The notes beneath the pieces were generated by a model that saw only the letters and a list, made by a program, of their open reading frames with translations, did no database searches and had not been told where the DNA came from. Positions 17,842 to 26,931 of a DNA stretch of 64,000 bases are shown here, piece after piece (the first letter of the stretch is position 1; each line of letters opens with the position of its first letter). Source of the DNA: G965197555 sp965197555. GTDB taxonomy: Bacteria > Chloroflexota > Dehalococcoidia > Lucifugimonadales > UBA3495. A program made the translations under genes and the position numbers. The stretch lies in contig OZ240213.1 in the NCBI GenBank assembly GCA_965197555.1, positions 744,001 to 808,000 of the forward strand, in the 5' to 3' direction.

Positions 17842-18345
17842 TTGCAGGTTACCGTAGAGCTTATCCGGACCCTCAGGGATCTGACAGGTGCCGGGATTAT
17901 GGAGTGCAAGGAAGCCCTCGAAGCCAATCAGGGTGACCTTGAGAAAGCAACTGAGGCCCTCAGAGAAAAAGGGTTTGCTCAGGCTGCCAAACGGGCCGGA
18001 CGGGCTACCAACGAGGGACTGATAGAGGCTTACGTACATACCGGTGGTCGTGTGGGCGCGATGGTCGAGCTGGGTTGTGAGACTGACTTCGTGGCGCGAA
18101 CTCCCGAATTTAAAGCCTTGGCCCACGATATAGCCATGCAGGTCGCTGCCATGGGCCCTATATATCTGGACGGAGACGACATCAAAGAGGATGACGACCG
18201 GCCAGCAGCCCAGGTTAGTTTGCTTCAGCAGCCTTTTATAAAAGACAATTCCTCCTCGGTGGGAGATGTTGTTCAAGAATTAGCGGCCAGACTAGGAGAG
18301 AATGTTCGGGTGATCCGGTTCAATCGCCTGGCTTTAGGTGAATAA
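17842..18345 (+). CDS. tsf: Elongation factor Ts (short form)
   Basis: Nucleotide exchange factor for EF-Tu. The 167-residue protein has the N-terminal UBA-like domain (LIRTLRDLTGAGIMECKEAL), KATEALREKGFAQAAKRAGR, NEGLIEAYVH and the EF-Tu contact VGAMVELGCETDFVART. The C-terminal subdomain is reduced compared with the E. coli form (about 280 residues), as in other short EF-Ts proteins. The start is TTG, supported by AGGAGG at 17830-17835. It follows rpsB by 76 nt. Confidence 0.93.
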   Translation: MQVTVELIRTLRDLTGAGIMECKEALEANQGDLEKATEALREKGFAQAAKRAGRATNEGLIEAYVHTGGRVGAMVELGCETDFVARTPEFKALAHDIAMQVAAMGPIYLDGDDIKEDDDRPAAQVSLLQQPFIKDNSSSVGDVVQELAARLGENVRVIRFNRLALGE

Positions 18346-18359
18346 ACCCCCTTCATCTG

Positions 18360-19085
18360 ATGCGAAAACCCAGTTATCAGCGAGTCCTCCTCAAAATCAG
18401 CGGCGAGTCCCTTAGGGGCTCGGCTCCTTTCGGTATTGAGCCTACTGCGGTTAATTTTCTAGCGAAACAGATCGGGTCCGCCCTAGAGTTGGGCGTCGAG
18501 TTGGCAGTAGTTATAGGCGGCGGCAATATCTGGCGTGGCGAAACCGCTGAGCTTCAAGGTATGGACCGGGCCACCGCCGATTATGCAGGTATGCTGGCCA
18601 CCATCATCAATGCTCTGGCCCTTCAGGATGGGCTGGAAAAACTCGGTTATAGCACCCGGACTCAAAGCGCGCTTCAGATGCAAGCAGTGGCAGAACCGTA
18701 TATTCGTCGACGCGCCATCCGCCATCTGGAGAAGGGCAGGGTGGTGCTGTTCGCCGCGGGTACGGGCAACCCATTTATGACTACAGATACCGCAGCCGCA
18801 CTACGCGCTCTGGAAATCAGTGCCAACGTGCTGCTAATGGCCAAGCACAATGTCGATGGCGTGTACGATTCAGACCCTCATGAGAATCCCCAGGCCAAGA
18901 GATTTGGAACTCTGGATTATATGGATGCCCTGAACCTGCGCTTGGAAATCATGGACACGACTGCGGTATCGCTGTGCATGGACAACGAGTTGCCGATAAT
19001 CGTGTTCGACATTTTCCAACCGGGGAGCATCAACGACATCCTTTGTGGAGATTCATTGGGAACTCTCATCGGCGGGAGAGTGTAA
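18360..19085 (+). CDS. pyrH: Uridylate kinase
   Basis: Phosphorylates UMP to UDP in pyrimidine synthesis. The 241-residue amino-acid-kinase-fold protein has RVLLKISGESLRG, AVVIGGGNIWRG, DYAGMLATIINALALQ, FAAGTGNPFMTTDTAAALRA and KHNVDGVYDSDP. All match bacterial PyrH. It starts 14 nt after tsf and ends 2 nt before frr. Confidence 0.95.
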   Translation: MRKPSYQRVLLKISGESLRGSAPFGIEPTAVNFLAKQIGSALELGVELAVVIGGGNIWRGETAELQGMDRATADYAGMLATIINALALQDGLEKLGYSTRTQSALQMQAVAEPYIRRRAIRHLEKGRVVLFAAGTGNPFMTTDTAAALRALEISANVLLMAKHNVDGVYDSDPHENPQAKRFGTLDYMDALNLRLEIMDTTAVSLCMDNELPIIVFDIFQPGSINDILCGDSLGTLIGGRV

Positions 19086-19087
19086 TT

Positions 19088-19663
19088 ATGGCTACCGACA
19101 AAGCTACCCCGGAGGCAGTCCTGGAGGAAACCAGCCGGAAGATGGACCGGACTATCGAGGCTTTGAGGAAGGACCTGAACACTTTACGCACCGGGCGCGC
19201 CACTCCGGCTTTGATCGAGAACGTGACCGTGGACTACTATGGTGTCCCCACCCCGTTGCAACAGATAGCATCAATCTCCGCGCCTGACGCCCGCGTGATT
19301 ATGGTGCAACCCTGGGATAGGCAGGCTCTTCGAGAAATAGAGAAGAGCTTGCTCAAATCCGAGATGGGGTTCAACCCATCCAACGATGGCAATATTATCT
19401 CCGTACCAATTCCACCGCTAAATCAAGAACGGCGATTGGAGTTGGTGCGCCTGCTCAAAGGCAAGATTGAAGATGGCAAGGTGTCTATACGCAACGTGCG
19501 ACGCGATGGGTTGGAAGGTCTGAGGAAGCTGGAACGGGAGAAAGCGATTTCCCAGGACCAGAATCGGCGGGCCCAAGACCAGCTTCAGAAGACTACCGAT
19601 GAGCACACCAAGGCGATAGAGCAGGTAGGAGTCGCCAAAGAGTCGGAGATAATGCAGGTCTGA
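19088..19663 (+). CDS. frr: Ribosome recycling factor
   Basis: Splits post-termination ribosomes together with EF-G. The 191-residue protein shows LNTLRTGRATPALIENVTVDYYG, PLQQIASIS, MVQPWDRQALREIEKSL, GFNPSNDGNIISVPIPPL and RRDGLEGLRKLEREK. The ATG at 19088 lies 2 nt after the pyrH stop codon. A longer frame opens upstream inside pyrH, but only the 191-residue part resembles the family. Confidence 0.95.
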   Translation: MATDKATPEAVLEETSRKMDRTIEALRKDLNTLRTGRATPALIENVTVDYYGVPTPLQQIASISAPDARVIMVQPWDRQALREIEKSLLKSEMGFNPSNDGNIISVPIPPLNQERRLELVRLLKGKIEDGKVSIRNVRRDGLEGLRKLEREKAISQDQNRRAQDQLQKTTDEHTKAIEQVGVAKESEIMQV

Positions 19664-19666
19664 CGA

Positions 19667-20410
19667 ATGCGGGCCGAGTCGGTGTCAAGCAAATCACCGC
19701 CGTTGGAAGCTGGAAACGTTCCTGTTCATGTGGCCATCATCATGGACGGGAATGGGCGGTGGGCTCAAAGGCGGGGCCTAGCCCGGGTGGCGGGGCATCG
19801 GGTGGGGGTTGATTCCATCCAGACCGTCCTTCGTACCCTGGCCGGCAAGGGTGTAAAGTTCGTTACCCTCTTTGCGTTCTCCACCGAGAACTGGCTGCGC
19901 CCTGAAGAGGAAGTAGAGGGTATTCTGGAGATCCTTTCGGATGCGTTGCGGGAACAGACCAGTGAACTCCATGAGAACAACGTAAAGATCGTTCACATCG
20001 GTAAAGTCGAACGATTGAGCCCCGAGTTGCGACGAGCGGTGGCTGCCTCTCAAGAGCTGACCAGAAACAACACTGGTTTGACCCTAAATGTAGCATTCGA
20101 CTACGGCGGCCGGGACGAAATCCTGGAGGCCATCCGCCGCATAATCCGGGATGGCAGGGACCCCGAGGAGATCGACGAAGCTCTCTTCAGCAGCTATTTG
20201 TTCACTAGCCATTGTCCTGATCCCGACCTTATCATCAGGACCGGCGGCGAACTACGGATCAGCAATTTCCTGCTATGGCAGTCCGCCTACAGCGAGTATT
20301 ACCATACGTCTACTCTTTGGCCTGACTTGGACCCGGCTGAGCTGGAAGAGGTCCTGAATGCTTTCAGCCACCGTCAGCGGCGTTTCGGCAGAGTGAGACC
20401 CGGGGACTAG
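19667..20410 (+). CDS. uppS: Isoprenyl (undecaprenyl) diphosphate synthase
   Basis: Cis-prenyltransferase that makes the C55 lipid carrier for cell-wall and glycan synthesis. The 247-residue protein has HVAIIMDGNGRWAQRRG, with the catalytic Asp after IIM. GHRVGVDSI, VTLFAFSTENWLRP, LNVAFDYGGRDEI, PDPDLIIRTGGELRISNFLLWQSAYSE and the closing FSHRQRRFGR are also present. It starts 3 nt after frr and ends 3 nt before cdsA. Confidence 0.95.
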   Translation: MRAESVSSKSPPLEAGNVPVHVAIIMDGNGRWAQRRGLARVAGHRVGVDSIQTVLRTLAGKGVKFVTLFAFSTENWLRPEEEVEGILEILSDALREQTSELHENNVKIVHIGKVERLSPELRRAVAASQELTRNNTGLTLNVAFDYGGRDEILEAIRRIIRDGRDPEEIDEALFSSYLFTSHCPDPDLIIRTGGELRISNFLLWQSAYSEYYHTSTLWPDLDPAELEEVLNAFSHRQRRFGRVRPGD

Positions 20411-20413
20411 CGC

Positions 20414-21238
20414 TTGCTCCTTAGGACGCTCACGGCCATGGTGGGCATACCCGTGGTGATGAGCGTCATCTGGTGGGGGCCATCGTGGCTATTGGCCCTT
20501 CTGGTTGCGCCCTTGGCTATTCTGGGCGTCCGCGAGATTTACCGCTTAACTCCCCCTACAGTCGGGCCTCTACCGCTTCTTCTGGGATCATTGTGGGCGC
20601 TGGCTCTGGTCCTAGGAGCACTAGCAAGCAATGGTCTGGCGAGTTTCCTGGCGATCACAGGATCGATCATTGCCTCCGGATGCTTCGTCTGCTTGCTGTG
20701 GTATATCGCTTTCTATACAAGCGGGGAATACTTGAAAGCCCTGTTATATCTCATTGGCGGACCCGTATACGTCAGCTTCTTAATGGCCCACGGACTTGCT
20801 TTGGAGGATATTGGAGACTCTGAGGCATTGGGCCGGAATTGGCTGCTGTTCGCACTTCTGGTGACCTTCGCAACCGACACTGGGGCGTTCTTTGTAGGGC
20901 GGGCGGTGGGCCGTCATGCCATGGCACCGGGTATTAGCCCGAACAAGACCTGGGAAGGCAGCGTTGGAGGGCTCGTCTTCGGCGTTGCTGCAGCCTTGAT
21001 CATCGGGCTCGGTTTAGACTTGTCTTTGGCCAAGTGGCAACACGGAGTCATAGGTGTAACCGTAGCCATTCTGGCGCAACTGGGAGATCTCTTTGAATCC
21101 AAGCTTAAACGGATTGCCGAAGTGAAAGACTCGGGTAGTATAATCCCAGGACACGGTGGGGTAATGGACCGGCTGGACAGCGTTGTGATTTCCATTCCTG
21201 CGGTGTACTATCTTCTCGCTTTGGTGTTTAAACCATGA
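20414..21238 (+). CDS. cdsA: Phosphatidate cytidylyltransferase (CDP-diglyceride synthase)
   Basis: Integral membrane enzyme making CDP-diacylglycerol from CTP and phosphatidate. The 274-residue protein has about eight hydrophobic helices. It carries the CDS signature SPNKTWEGSVGG and the motif QLGDLFESKLKRIAEVKDSGSIIPGHGGVMDRLDS, whose acidic residues bind metal. The start is TTG, just after uppS. It overlaps the start of dxr by 4 nt. It supplies the precursor that pgpA acts on later in the same pathway. Confidence 0.95.
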   Translation: MLLRTLTAMVGIPVVMSVIWWGPSWLLALLVAPLAILGVREIYRLTPPTVGPLPLLLGSLWALALVLGALASNGLASFLAITGSIIASGCFVCLLWYIAFYTSGEYLKALLYLIGGPVYVSFLMAHGLALEDIGDSEALGRNWLLFALLVTFATDTGAFFVGRAVGRHAMAPGISPNKTWEGSVGGLVFGVAAALIIGLGLDLSLAKWQHGVIGVTVAILAQLGDLFESKLKRIAEVKDSGSIIPGHGGVMDRLDSVVISIPAVYYLLALVFKP

Positions 21239-22353
21239 AGAAAATTGTCGTTCTCGGTTCCACTGGTTCAATTGGCCGACAGACCCTGGATATCGTCCGG
21301 GCGTTTCCCGACGAATTTGAAGTAATTGGACTGGCTGCCGGGAACAACCAGGAATTACTGCAAGACCAAATGCGGGAATTCCGGCCCAACTACTTCTGTT
21401 GTATTTCACCCGAAGACGCAACTCCAAATGGCGCAGCATACATTCCCATGGAAGAAATGGTGTGCTTGGAGGAGGTCGATCTGGTCATGGTGGCAACCAT
21501 GGGCGGAGTTGGGTTCATTCCCACTTTGAACGCGCTGAGACACCAGAAGATCGTGACCCTCTCCAATAAAGAGCCCATCGTCATGGCGGGGTCGTTGCTA
21601 AAGGCCTATGAAGCTGAATACGGTGGGACCCTGCTGCCAGTGGATAGTGAGCCCAGCGCCATATGGCAGTGTATTCAAGGGGAGGACAATACAATCCGTC
21701 GGTTGATGATTACCGCGTCAGGAGGGCCCTTCCGTACCACACCACTGGAAGAAATGGTGGATGTGACACCCGAAAGAGCGCTGCAGCATCCAACGTGGAA
21801 GATGGGACCAAAGATTACCATCGATTCAGCAACACTCATGAATAAGGCATTCGAAGTCATAGAATCCCATTGGCTGTTTAAAGTTCCTTGGGATAGCATA
21901 GAAGTAGTAGTACATCCTCAGAGCACAATCCACTCCATGGTGGAGTTTGAAGACGGCTCGGTCAAAGCACAATTGGGGCCCCCTGACATGCGATTGCCGA
22001 TCCAGTACGCGATGTTCTACCCCAAGCGTTTGCCAAACGAAATGATACCGAAGCTGGATACGGGGTTAACTCATTCATTGACGTTTCAGCCGATGGAGCC
22101 GGAACGATACCCCTGCTTCGGCTTGGCGGTGGCTGCAGGACAGCGAGGGGGCACCTATCCGGCTGCGCTCAGCGCAGCCGATGAAGTGGCGGTCGATGCC
22201 TTCTTGAAGGGAAAAATCGGCTTCACAGGAATCTACAAGCTGATAGAACAGGTTCTTGAGGAGCACGAGTCCCTATCGGGGCGGACCCCGGAGGAAGTGT
22301 TGGAGGCGGATAGGTGGGCGAACAACCGGGCGCTGGAGCTAGTCCGGTCCTAG
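21235..22353 (+). CDS. dxr: 1-deoxy-D-xylulose 5-phosphate reductoisomerase
   Basis: Second step of the MEP isoprenoid pathway, NADPH-dependent. The 372-residue protein begins with the NADPH loop VVLGSTGSIGRQTLDIV. It continues with TLSNKEPIVMAGSLL, LPVDSEPSAIWQC, ITASGGPFR, HPTWKMGPKITIDSATLMNKAFEVIE and VVHPQSTIHSMVEFEDGSVKAQLGPPDMRLPIQYA. The metal-binding and substrate motifs are intact. With ispG downstream it feeds isoprenoid units to uppS. Confidence 0.95.
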   Translation: MKKIVVLGSTGSIGRQTLDIVRAFPDEFEVIGLAAGNNQELLQDQMREFRPNYFCCISPEDATPNGAAYIPMEEMVCLEEVDLVMVATMGGVGFIPTLNALRHQKIVTLSNKEPIVMAGSLLKAYEAEYGGTLLPVDSEPSAIWQCIQGEDNTIRRLMITASGGPFRTTPLEEMVDVTPERALQHPTWKMGPKITIDSATLMNKAFEVIESHWLFKVPWDSIEVVVHPQSTIHSMVEFEDGSVKAQLGPPDMRLPIQYAMFYPKRLPNEMIPKLDTGLTHSLTFQPMEPERYPCFGLAVAAGQRGGTYPAALSAADEVAVDAFLKGKIGFTGIYKLIEQVLEEHESLSGRTPEEVLEADRWANNRALELVRS

Positions 22354-22366
22354 GCCCCTGACTTCT

Positions 22367-23701
22367 ATGGAAACAGCGCTGATCGCTATTGGCACCCTCG
22401 CTCCTTTACTGCTCATCCTCGTTGTCGTTCACGAGATGGGGCACTTCTTTACCGCCCGGGCCTTGGGGGTCAAGGTCTTAGAATTCGGCGTCGGGTTCCC
22501 GCCAAAGCTCTTCGGGATTTATACAGGCAAGACCGGCATCAGAATCGACGCTGAAACCCGGTTCGTCAACGTTCCGGACGCCTCCGGTCTTCGTCTCGGC
22601 CAAATAGTTACCGTGGGTTCCACTGAGGACCCCTACGGCAATCTTCTGGCGAAGATAATTGAAGCCCCGCCAACCCGAACTACGATGAACCGGTTCTCTC
22701 GTAAAGACCAGGCGGAGGCGGCGTCAATCCCTGATGAACTGCTGAGGCATCAAGGCAAGGTCAAAGCGGTCGAACAAGACGCGTTGGTTGTCGCGGATAT
22801 GCTGTACTCCGTGAATGTGATGCCCCTGGGCGGGTTTGTCCGGCTGGCCGGGGAGAGCAATCCTGCGGTGCCACGCAGCCTGGCGGGCAAAGGAGTGGGC
22901 ACCCGATTCATTGTATTGGTAGCTGGCCCGTTAATGAACGCGGTGCTCCCGATTGCGATATTCACGATCCTTTTCATGGTCCCCCAGGATGTCACCATCG
23001 GGAACCTGGTAGTCAACCAGGTGTCTCCTGGTTCTCCGGCGGCCCAGGCAGGACTCCAACCGGGGGACACGATCCTGCGAACCGACGGCAATGAGATTGA
23101 AAACCTGGGAGACCTTACCAGGGCAATCAATCTTAACGGCGGCTCCCAGATGGAGTGGTTGGTGCTGCGAGGGAACCGCGAAGACTTGATCCCTGTCCAG
23201 CCCATGTTCGACTCCGATTCAGGCAGGTGGTTGGTCGGAATCCTTCCGACGTTGGAAAACCGCCGAGTAGTGAGCCGTTCCCAACCCCTGTGGGAAGCGG
23301 TCCCGGAGAGCTTTGTCAGCACTTGGGAGCTTCTTGTGTTGGTAAAGCAAGCAATCTTTGGCTCCATTTCCACGGGGTCGGCGCCCGAGTTTTCGGGGCC
23401 GATCGGCATTGCTCAATTGACCGGCGAGGTCACTCGGGAGGCGGGACTGACCGGTTGGCTGGCACTGGGCATTCTGATTAGCGTTAACCTTGCCATCTTG
23501 AACATTCTTCCCATCCCTATGCTGGATGGAGGGCGTCTCTTCTTTGTCATCCTGGAATGGCTTCGCCGAGGGAAGCGTGTCCCTCCGGAAAAAGAGGGTA
23601 TGGTGCACCTCATAGGCTTTGCTATGCTTATCGCTGTGATTTTGATCGTCAGTGCCAACGACATCAACCGGCTCATACAAGGGAAAAATTTTCTCGGCTA
23701 G
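22367..23701 (+). CDS. rseP: RIP zinc metalloprotease (RseP/site-2 protease) with an insertion
   Basis: Intramembrane protease that cuts transmembrane anchors, for example of anti-sigma factors. The first helix carries VVVHEMGHFFTARALGVKVLEFGVGFPPKLF with the HExxH zinc site (residues about 22-26). A PDZ domain follows (VNQVSPGSPAAQAGLQPGDTILRTDG). The C-terminal catalytic segment is NLAILNILPIPMLDGGRL, with the metal-binding Asp. Between PKLFGI and the conserved VMPLGGFVRLAGE lie roughly 90 residues that most family members lack. Total length is 444 residues. It follows dxr by 13 nt. Confidence 0.93.
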   Translation: METALIAIGTLAPLLLILVVVHEMGHFFTARALGVKVLEFGVGFPPKLFGIYTGKTGIRIDAETRFVNVPDASGLRLGQIVTVGSTEDPYGNLLAKIIEAPPTRTTMNRFSRKDQAEAASIPDELLRHQGKVKAVEQDALVVADMLYSVNVMPLGGFVRLAGESNPAVPRSLAGKGVGTRFIVLVAGPLMNAVLPIAIFTILFMVPQDVTIGNLVVNQVSPGSPAAQAGLQPGDTILRTDGNEIENLGDLTRAINLNGGSQMEWLVLRGNREDLIPVQPMFDSDSGRWLVGILPTLENRRVVSRSQPLWEAVPESFVSTWELLVLVKQAIFGSISTGSAPEFSGPIGIAQLTGEVTREAGLTGWLALGILISVNLAILNILPIPMLDGGRLFFVILEWLRRGKRVPPEKEGMVHLIGFAMLIAVILIVSANDINRLIQGKNFLG

Positions 23702-23715
23702 CCGGGCTGCTTGCC

Positions 23716-23745
23716 CCGGTAGCTCCAAATCCGGTAGCTCCAAAT
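23716..23745 (+). repeat. 15-bp tandem direct repeat
   Basis: CCGGTAGCTCCAAAT occurs twice head to tail (23716-23730, 23731-23745), just after rseP. It is probably a local slippage duplication. Confidence 0.8.
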
Positions 23746-23852
23746 GAGGTGCAGGGTTGCTACATTGGCCGCTGGCACCTCTTCACCGTATCGTGTAAGA
23801 TTTACCCCGATACCCGAGGTATTTGATTGATAGTTGAGCATAGGAACTGGAT

Positions 23853-24995
23853 ATGAGTAAACGCCGGGCTACCAGGCCGGTCTACGTCGGCGGGACGAAA
23901 GTTGGCGGCGGGGCCGACATCACAGTCCAGTCAATGACCAAGACCGATACCCGTGACGTGGCTGCAACGGTGCGCCAGATCCATGAGCTGGAGGAAACGG
24001 GCTGCGAGATCATTCGCAGCGCGGTACCGGATATGGCAGCGGCCAAGGCTATGGCCGAGATCAAGAAGCAGATTAACATTCCCCTAATAGCTGATATTCA
24101 TTTCCATTATCAGCTTGCTCTCGAATGCGTAGAGGGGGGTGTGGACTGTTTACGTCTAAACCCCGGAAATCTTCGGGACGAAGCCCAGGTGCTCCAGGTG
24201 GTAAAGGCAGCCAAAGAGCGCCACATACCTATTCGGATTGGAGTTAATTTCGGTAGTCTGCCACCCGTGGGAGGCATCGGCAGAACCAGGGGCTTCTCCC
24301 GGCATATGGATTTAGTGAATAAATTGCCCAAGGCCGGCCAGGAGCAAGAGGGTGAATACAGCGTCGTCGACCACATGGTCGCCACCGCCCTCTGGGAAAT
24401 CAGCCTCCTGGAAGAGCAGGACTTTGACGACATTAAGATATCCATGAAGGCCTTCGACGTGCCCACTACCGTGGAAGCGTACCGTCGCTTGGCGGAGATG
24501 GTCCCCTATCCCTTGCACCTAGGTATTACCGAGGCAGGGACCGTCCAAGCCGGTTCCATTCGAACGGCGGTAGGACTGGGGATCCTGCTTTACGAAGGGA
24601 TCGGCGATACAATTCGGGTTTCCCTCAGCGGCGACTCCAAGGACGAAGTGATCGCTGGCTTTGAGATACTAAAGTCCTTGAACCTGAGGCGCAAGGGCGC
24701 GGTGCTGGTGGCATGCCCTAGCTGCGGCCGGGCGGACGTGGACGTTATTAAGCTGGCCAACGATGTGGACTCTTTACTGAGAAAAAGCGACAAAGAAGTG
24801 AAAGTCGCAGTGATGGGCTGCGAGGTCAACGGTCCCGGGGAAGCCAAGGATGCCGACGTGGGCATCGCCGCCGGAGCCGGCCGGGCCGTCATTTTCCGTA
24901 AAGGTCAAAAAGTCAGGGTCGTGTCAGACACAGAAATGCTCACCGCTCTCATGGAAGAGGTGGAGCAGACTCCAGCCTCGGTTGGGTCGGGCTAA
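23853..24995 (+). CDS. ispG: 4-hydroxy-3-methylbut-2-enyl diphosphate synthase (flavodoxin/ferredoxin)
   Basis: Penultimate step of the MEP pathway, an iron-sulfur enzyme. The 380-residue protein shows VGGGADITVQSMTKTDTRDV, PLIADIHFHYQLAL, LRLNPGN, IRIGVNFGSL and HLGITEAGT. Its C-terminal 4Fe-4S ligands lie in CPSCGRADVD and MGCEVNGPGEAKDADVGIA. It follows rseP by 151 nt, so it may have its own promoter. No other MEP pathway genes besides dxr and ispG are in the window. Confidence 0.95.
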   Translation: MSKRRATRPVYVGGTKVGGGADITVQSMTKTDTRDVAATVRQIHELEETGCEIIRSAVPDMAAAKAMAEIKKQINIPLIADIHFHYQLALECVEGGVDCLRLNPGNLRDEAQVLQVVKAAKERHIPIRIGVNFGSLPPVGGIGRTRGFSRHMDLVNKLPKAGQEQEGEYSVVDHMVATALWEISLLEEQDFDDIKISMKAFDVPTTVEAYRRLAEMVPYPLHLGITEAGTVQAGSIRTAVGLGILLYEGIGDTIRVSLSGDSKDEVIAGFEILKSLNLRRKGAVLVACPSCGRADVDVIKLANDVDSLLRKSDKEVKVAVMGCEVNGPGEAKDADVGIAAGAGRAVIFRKGQKVRVVSDTEMLTALMEEVEQTPASVGSG

Positions 24996-25089
24996 CGGAA
25001 CGGCCCGAAGGGTTTAGAAAAGGGGCTCACGAGGGTAGTGCTGGCCAAGATTTGTGGCTAGCCCTGACCATGCCACGAGCTTGGGCCGG

Positions 25090-25117
25090 TTGACTCAGCT
25101 CTTGATCCGTGCATAAT
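25090..25117 (+). promoter_or_regulatory. Candidate promoter for proS
   Basis: TTGACT at 25090-25095, a 16-nt spacer and CATAAT at 25112-25117, 45 nt before the proS ATG. Confidence 0.45.
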
Positions 25118-25161
25118 CCAGTCCAACCTCTATCTCACTTCGTCCCTCCTGGAATCCGAGC

Positions 25162-26865
25162 ATGAAATTCTCTCGTCTAGCTACCAAGACCCAACGTGCG
25201 GACCCCCCTGAAGCTGAAACGGCCAGCCACCGGTTATTGCTGAAAGCCGGTCTCATCTATCAGGTGGCTGCCGGCGTATATGCTTATCTTCCCTTGGCCT
25301 GGAGGGCCCTGAGGAAGATTGAAAGCATAATCCGGCACGAGATGGATGCCGCCGGGGGTCAGGAGCTGATGATGCCGTCCCTCCAGCCGGAGGAGCTCTG
25401 GGAGCACACAGGGCGGAAGGCTGCGTTCGGTGAGAACCTGTTTTCCCTGGAAGACCGCCGCGGTCGGCCCATGGTGTTAGCACCGACTCATGAGGAGGTC
25501 ATAACGTCCATCGTGCGGGCCAACGTGCAAAGCTATCGCGACTTACCGCTGATTCTTTATCAAATCCAGACCAAGTTTCGCGACGAGCCCAGGCCCAGGG
25601 CGGGATTAGTGCGGGTCCGAGAGTTTGACATGAAGGACGCCTACAGCTTCGACGCCGACGAGGATAGTCTGGAGCAGAGCTATCAAGCCATGGCCCAGGC
25701 CTACCGGAACATTTACCAGCGATGCAATCTGCCGGTGCTCATGGCCGAGGCCGACAGCGGCGCCATCGGCGGCAAAGATTCCCACGAGTTCATCCTATCC
25801 ACTCCCACGGGGGAGGACACGGTGATCACCTGCCCCAGTTGCGGCTACACAGCCAACGCTGAAAAGGCTGTCGCCACATTGGCCGATGTGCCTTTGGAGC
25901 CGGAGAGGCTTCTAGAGGAGGTGTCAACGCCGGGGGTGAAGAACATCGCTGGGCTTGCCGAATTTTTGGATATCACCACAGATAAGACCCTGAAAGCGGT
26001 GTTCTATGTGGCGGACGGCAACCCGGTCTTTGTTACTATACGGGGCGACTTGGAAGTCAACGAGGTAAAGCTAAAGAATGCTCTTCACTGCAATGACCTG
26101 CGATTGGCCAGGGACGATGAGGTGCGTGCTGCAGGCTTGGTAGCGGGATCAGCTTCTGCGGTTGGGCTTTCCGGGGTCCAAAAGATAGCGGACCTGTCAA
26201 TCACCAAGGGTAACAACTTTGTGGTGGGAGGTAACAAAGAGGACGCACACCTCCGGGGTGCCAACTATCCCCGGGACTTCCAGGTGGATGTTTTGACCGA
26301 CATTGCTTTGGCACAGCCCGGACAGCCGTGCCCCACATGCGGCGCGACCTTGGATGCGGTGCGGGGTATAGAAGTGGGTCACATATTCAAGCTCGGCACC
26401 TTCTTCAGCGAGTCCTTGGGTGCGATGTTCGTAGACCAGGACGGGGCCCAGCAACCCATTATCATGGGGTGCTACGGCATTGGCGTAGGTCGCCTGCTCG
26501 CCGCTGCTATAGAGCAGAACCACGATGACAAGGGCATTATGTTTCCAGCCCCCATCGCTCCCTACCAGGCCCATTTGGTGGCGCTAAATGCGTCTGACGA
26601 GAAGGTTGCCGCGGCTTCAGAGAGCCTATATCAACAGCTTTGGGAGGAGGGGATCGAGACCCTTTACGACGATCGGACCGATCAGACCGCAGGGGTGAAA
26701 CTTAACGACGCCGACTTAATTGGCTTGCCGGTGCGGTTGGTGGTGAGTCCAAGAAACCTAGGAAACGGCGTGGTGGAAATAAAAGAGCGAGGGGAGGCTG
26801 AGTCCGTCATGGTACCGGCGGACCAAGTGGTGGCTTTCATCGAGGAGGGTCAACGCCGGAGCTAG
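25162..26865 (+). CDS. proS: Prolyl-tRNA synthetase (bacterial type)
   Basis: Charges tRNA-Pro. The 567-residue protein is a class II synthetase of the bacterial type: ASHRLLLKAGLIYQVAAGVYAYLPLAWRAL, QELMMPSLQPEELWE, LAPTHEEVITS (motif 2 region), RDEPRPRAGLVRVREFDMKDAYSF and the C-terminal MGCYGIGVGRLLAAAIEQNHD (motif 3). Between them lies the YbaK-like editing insertion (residues about 225-410), with a CPSCGYTAN pair and CPTCGATLD. A perfect hairpin terminator follows. Confidence 0.95.
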   Translation: MKFSRLATKTQRADPPEAETASHRLLLKAGLIYQVAAGVYAYLPLAWRALRKIESIIRHEMDAAGGQELMMPSLQPEELWEHTGRKAAFGENLFSLEDRRGRPMVLAPTHEEVITSIVRANVQSYRDLPLILYQIQTKFRDEPRPRAGLVRVREFDMKDAYSFDADEDSLEQSYQAMAQAYRNIYQRCNLPVLMAEADSGAIGGKDSHEFILSTPTGEDTVITCPSCGYTANAEKAVATLADVPLEPERLLEEVSTPGVKNIAGLAEFLDITTDKTLKAVFYVADGNPVFVTIRGDLEVNEVKLKNALHCNDLRLARDDEVRAAGLVAGSASAVGLSGVQKIADLSITKGNNFVVGGNKEDAHLRGANYPRDFQVDVLTDIALAQPGQPCPTCGATLDAVRGIEVGHIFKLGTFFSESLGAMFVDQDGAQQPIIMGCYGIGVGRLLAAAIEQNHDDKGIMFPAPIAPYQAHLVALNASDEKVAAASESLYQQLWEEGIETLYDDRTDQTAGVKLNDADLIGLPVRLVVSPRNLGNGVVEIKERGEAESVMVPADQVVAFIEEGQRRS

Positions 26866-26904
26866 AAGATTCCCTGGTCGCAAGTCCGGGTGATGGGACC
26901 AAGG

Positions 26905-26931
26905 GCGGTTAGGCGGGCTAACCGCTTTTTT
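26905..26931 (+). terminator. Rho-independent terminator of proS
   Basis: GCGGTTAG (26905-26912), loop GCGGG, CTAACCGC (26918-26925), then six T. The stem also contains the stop codon of the opposing gene on the minus strand. Confidence 0.85.
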
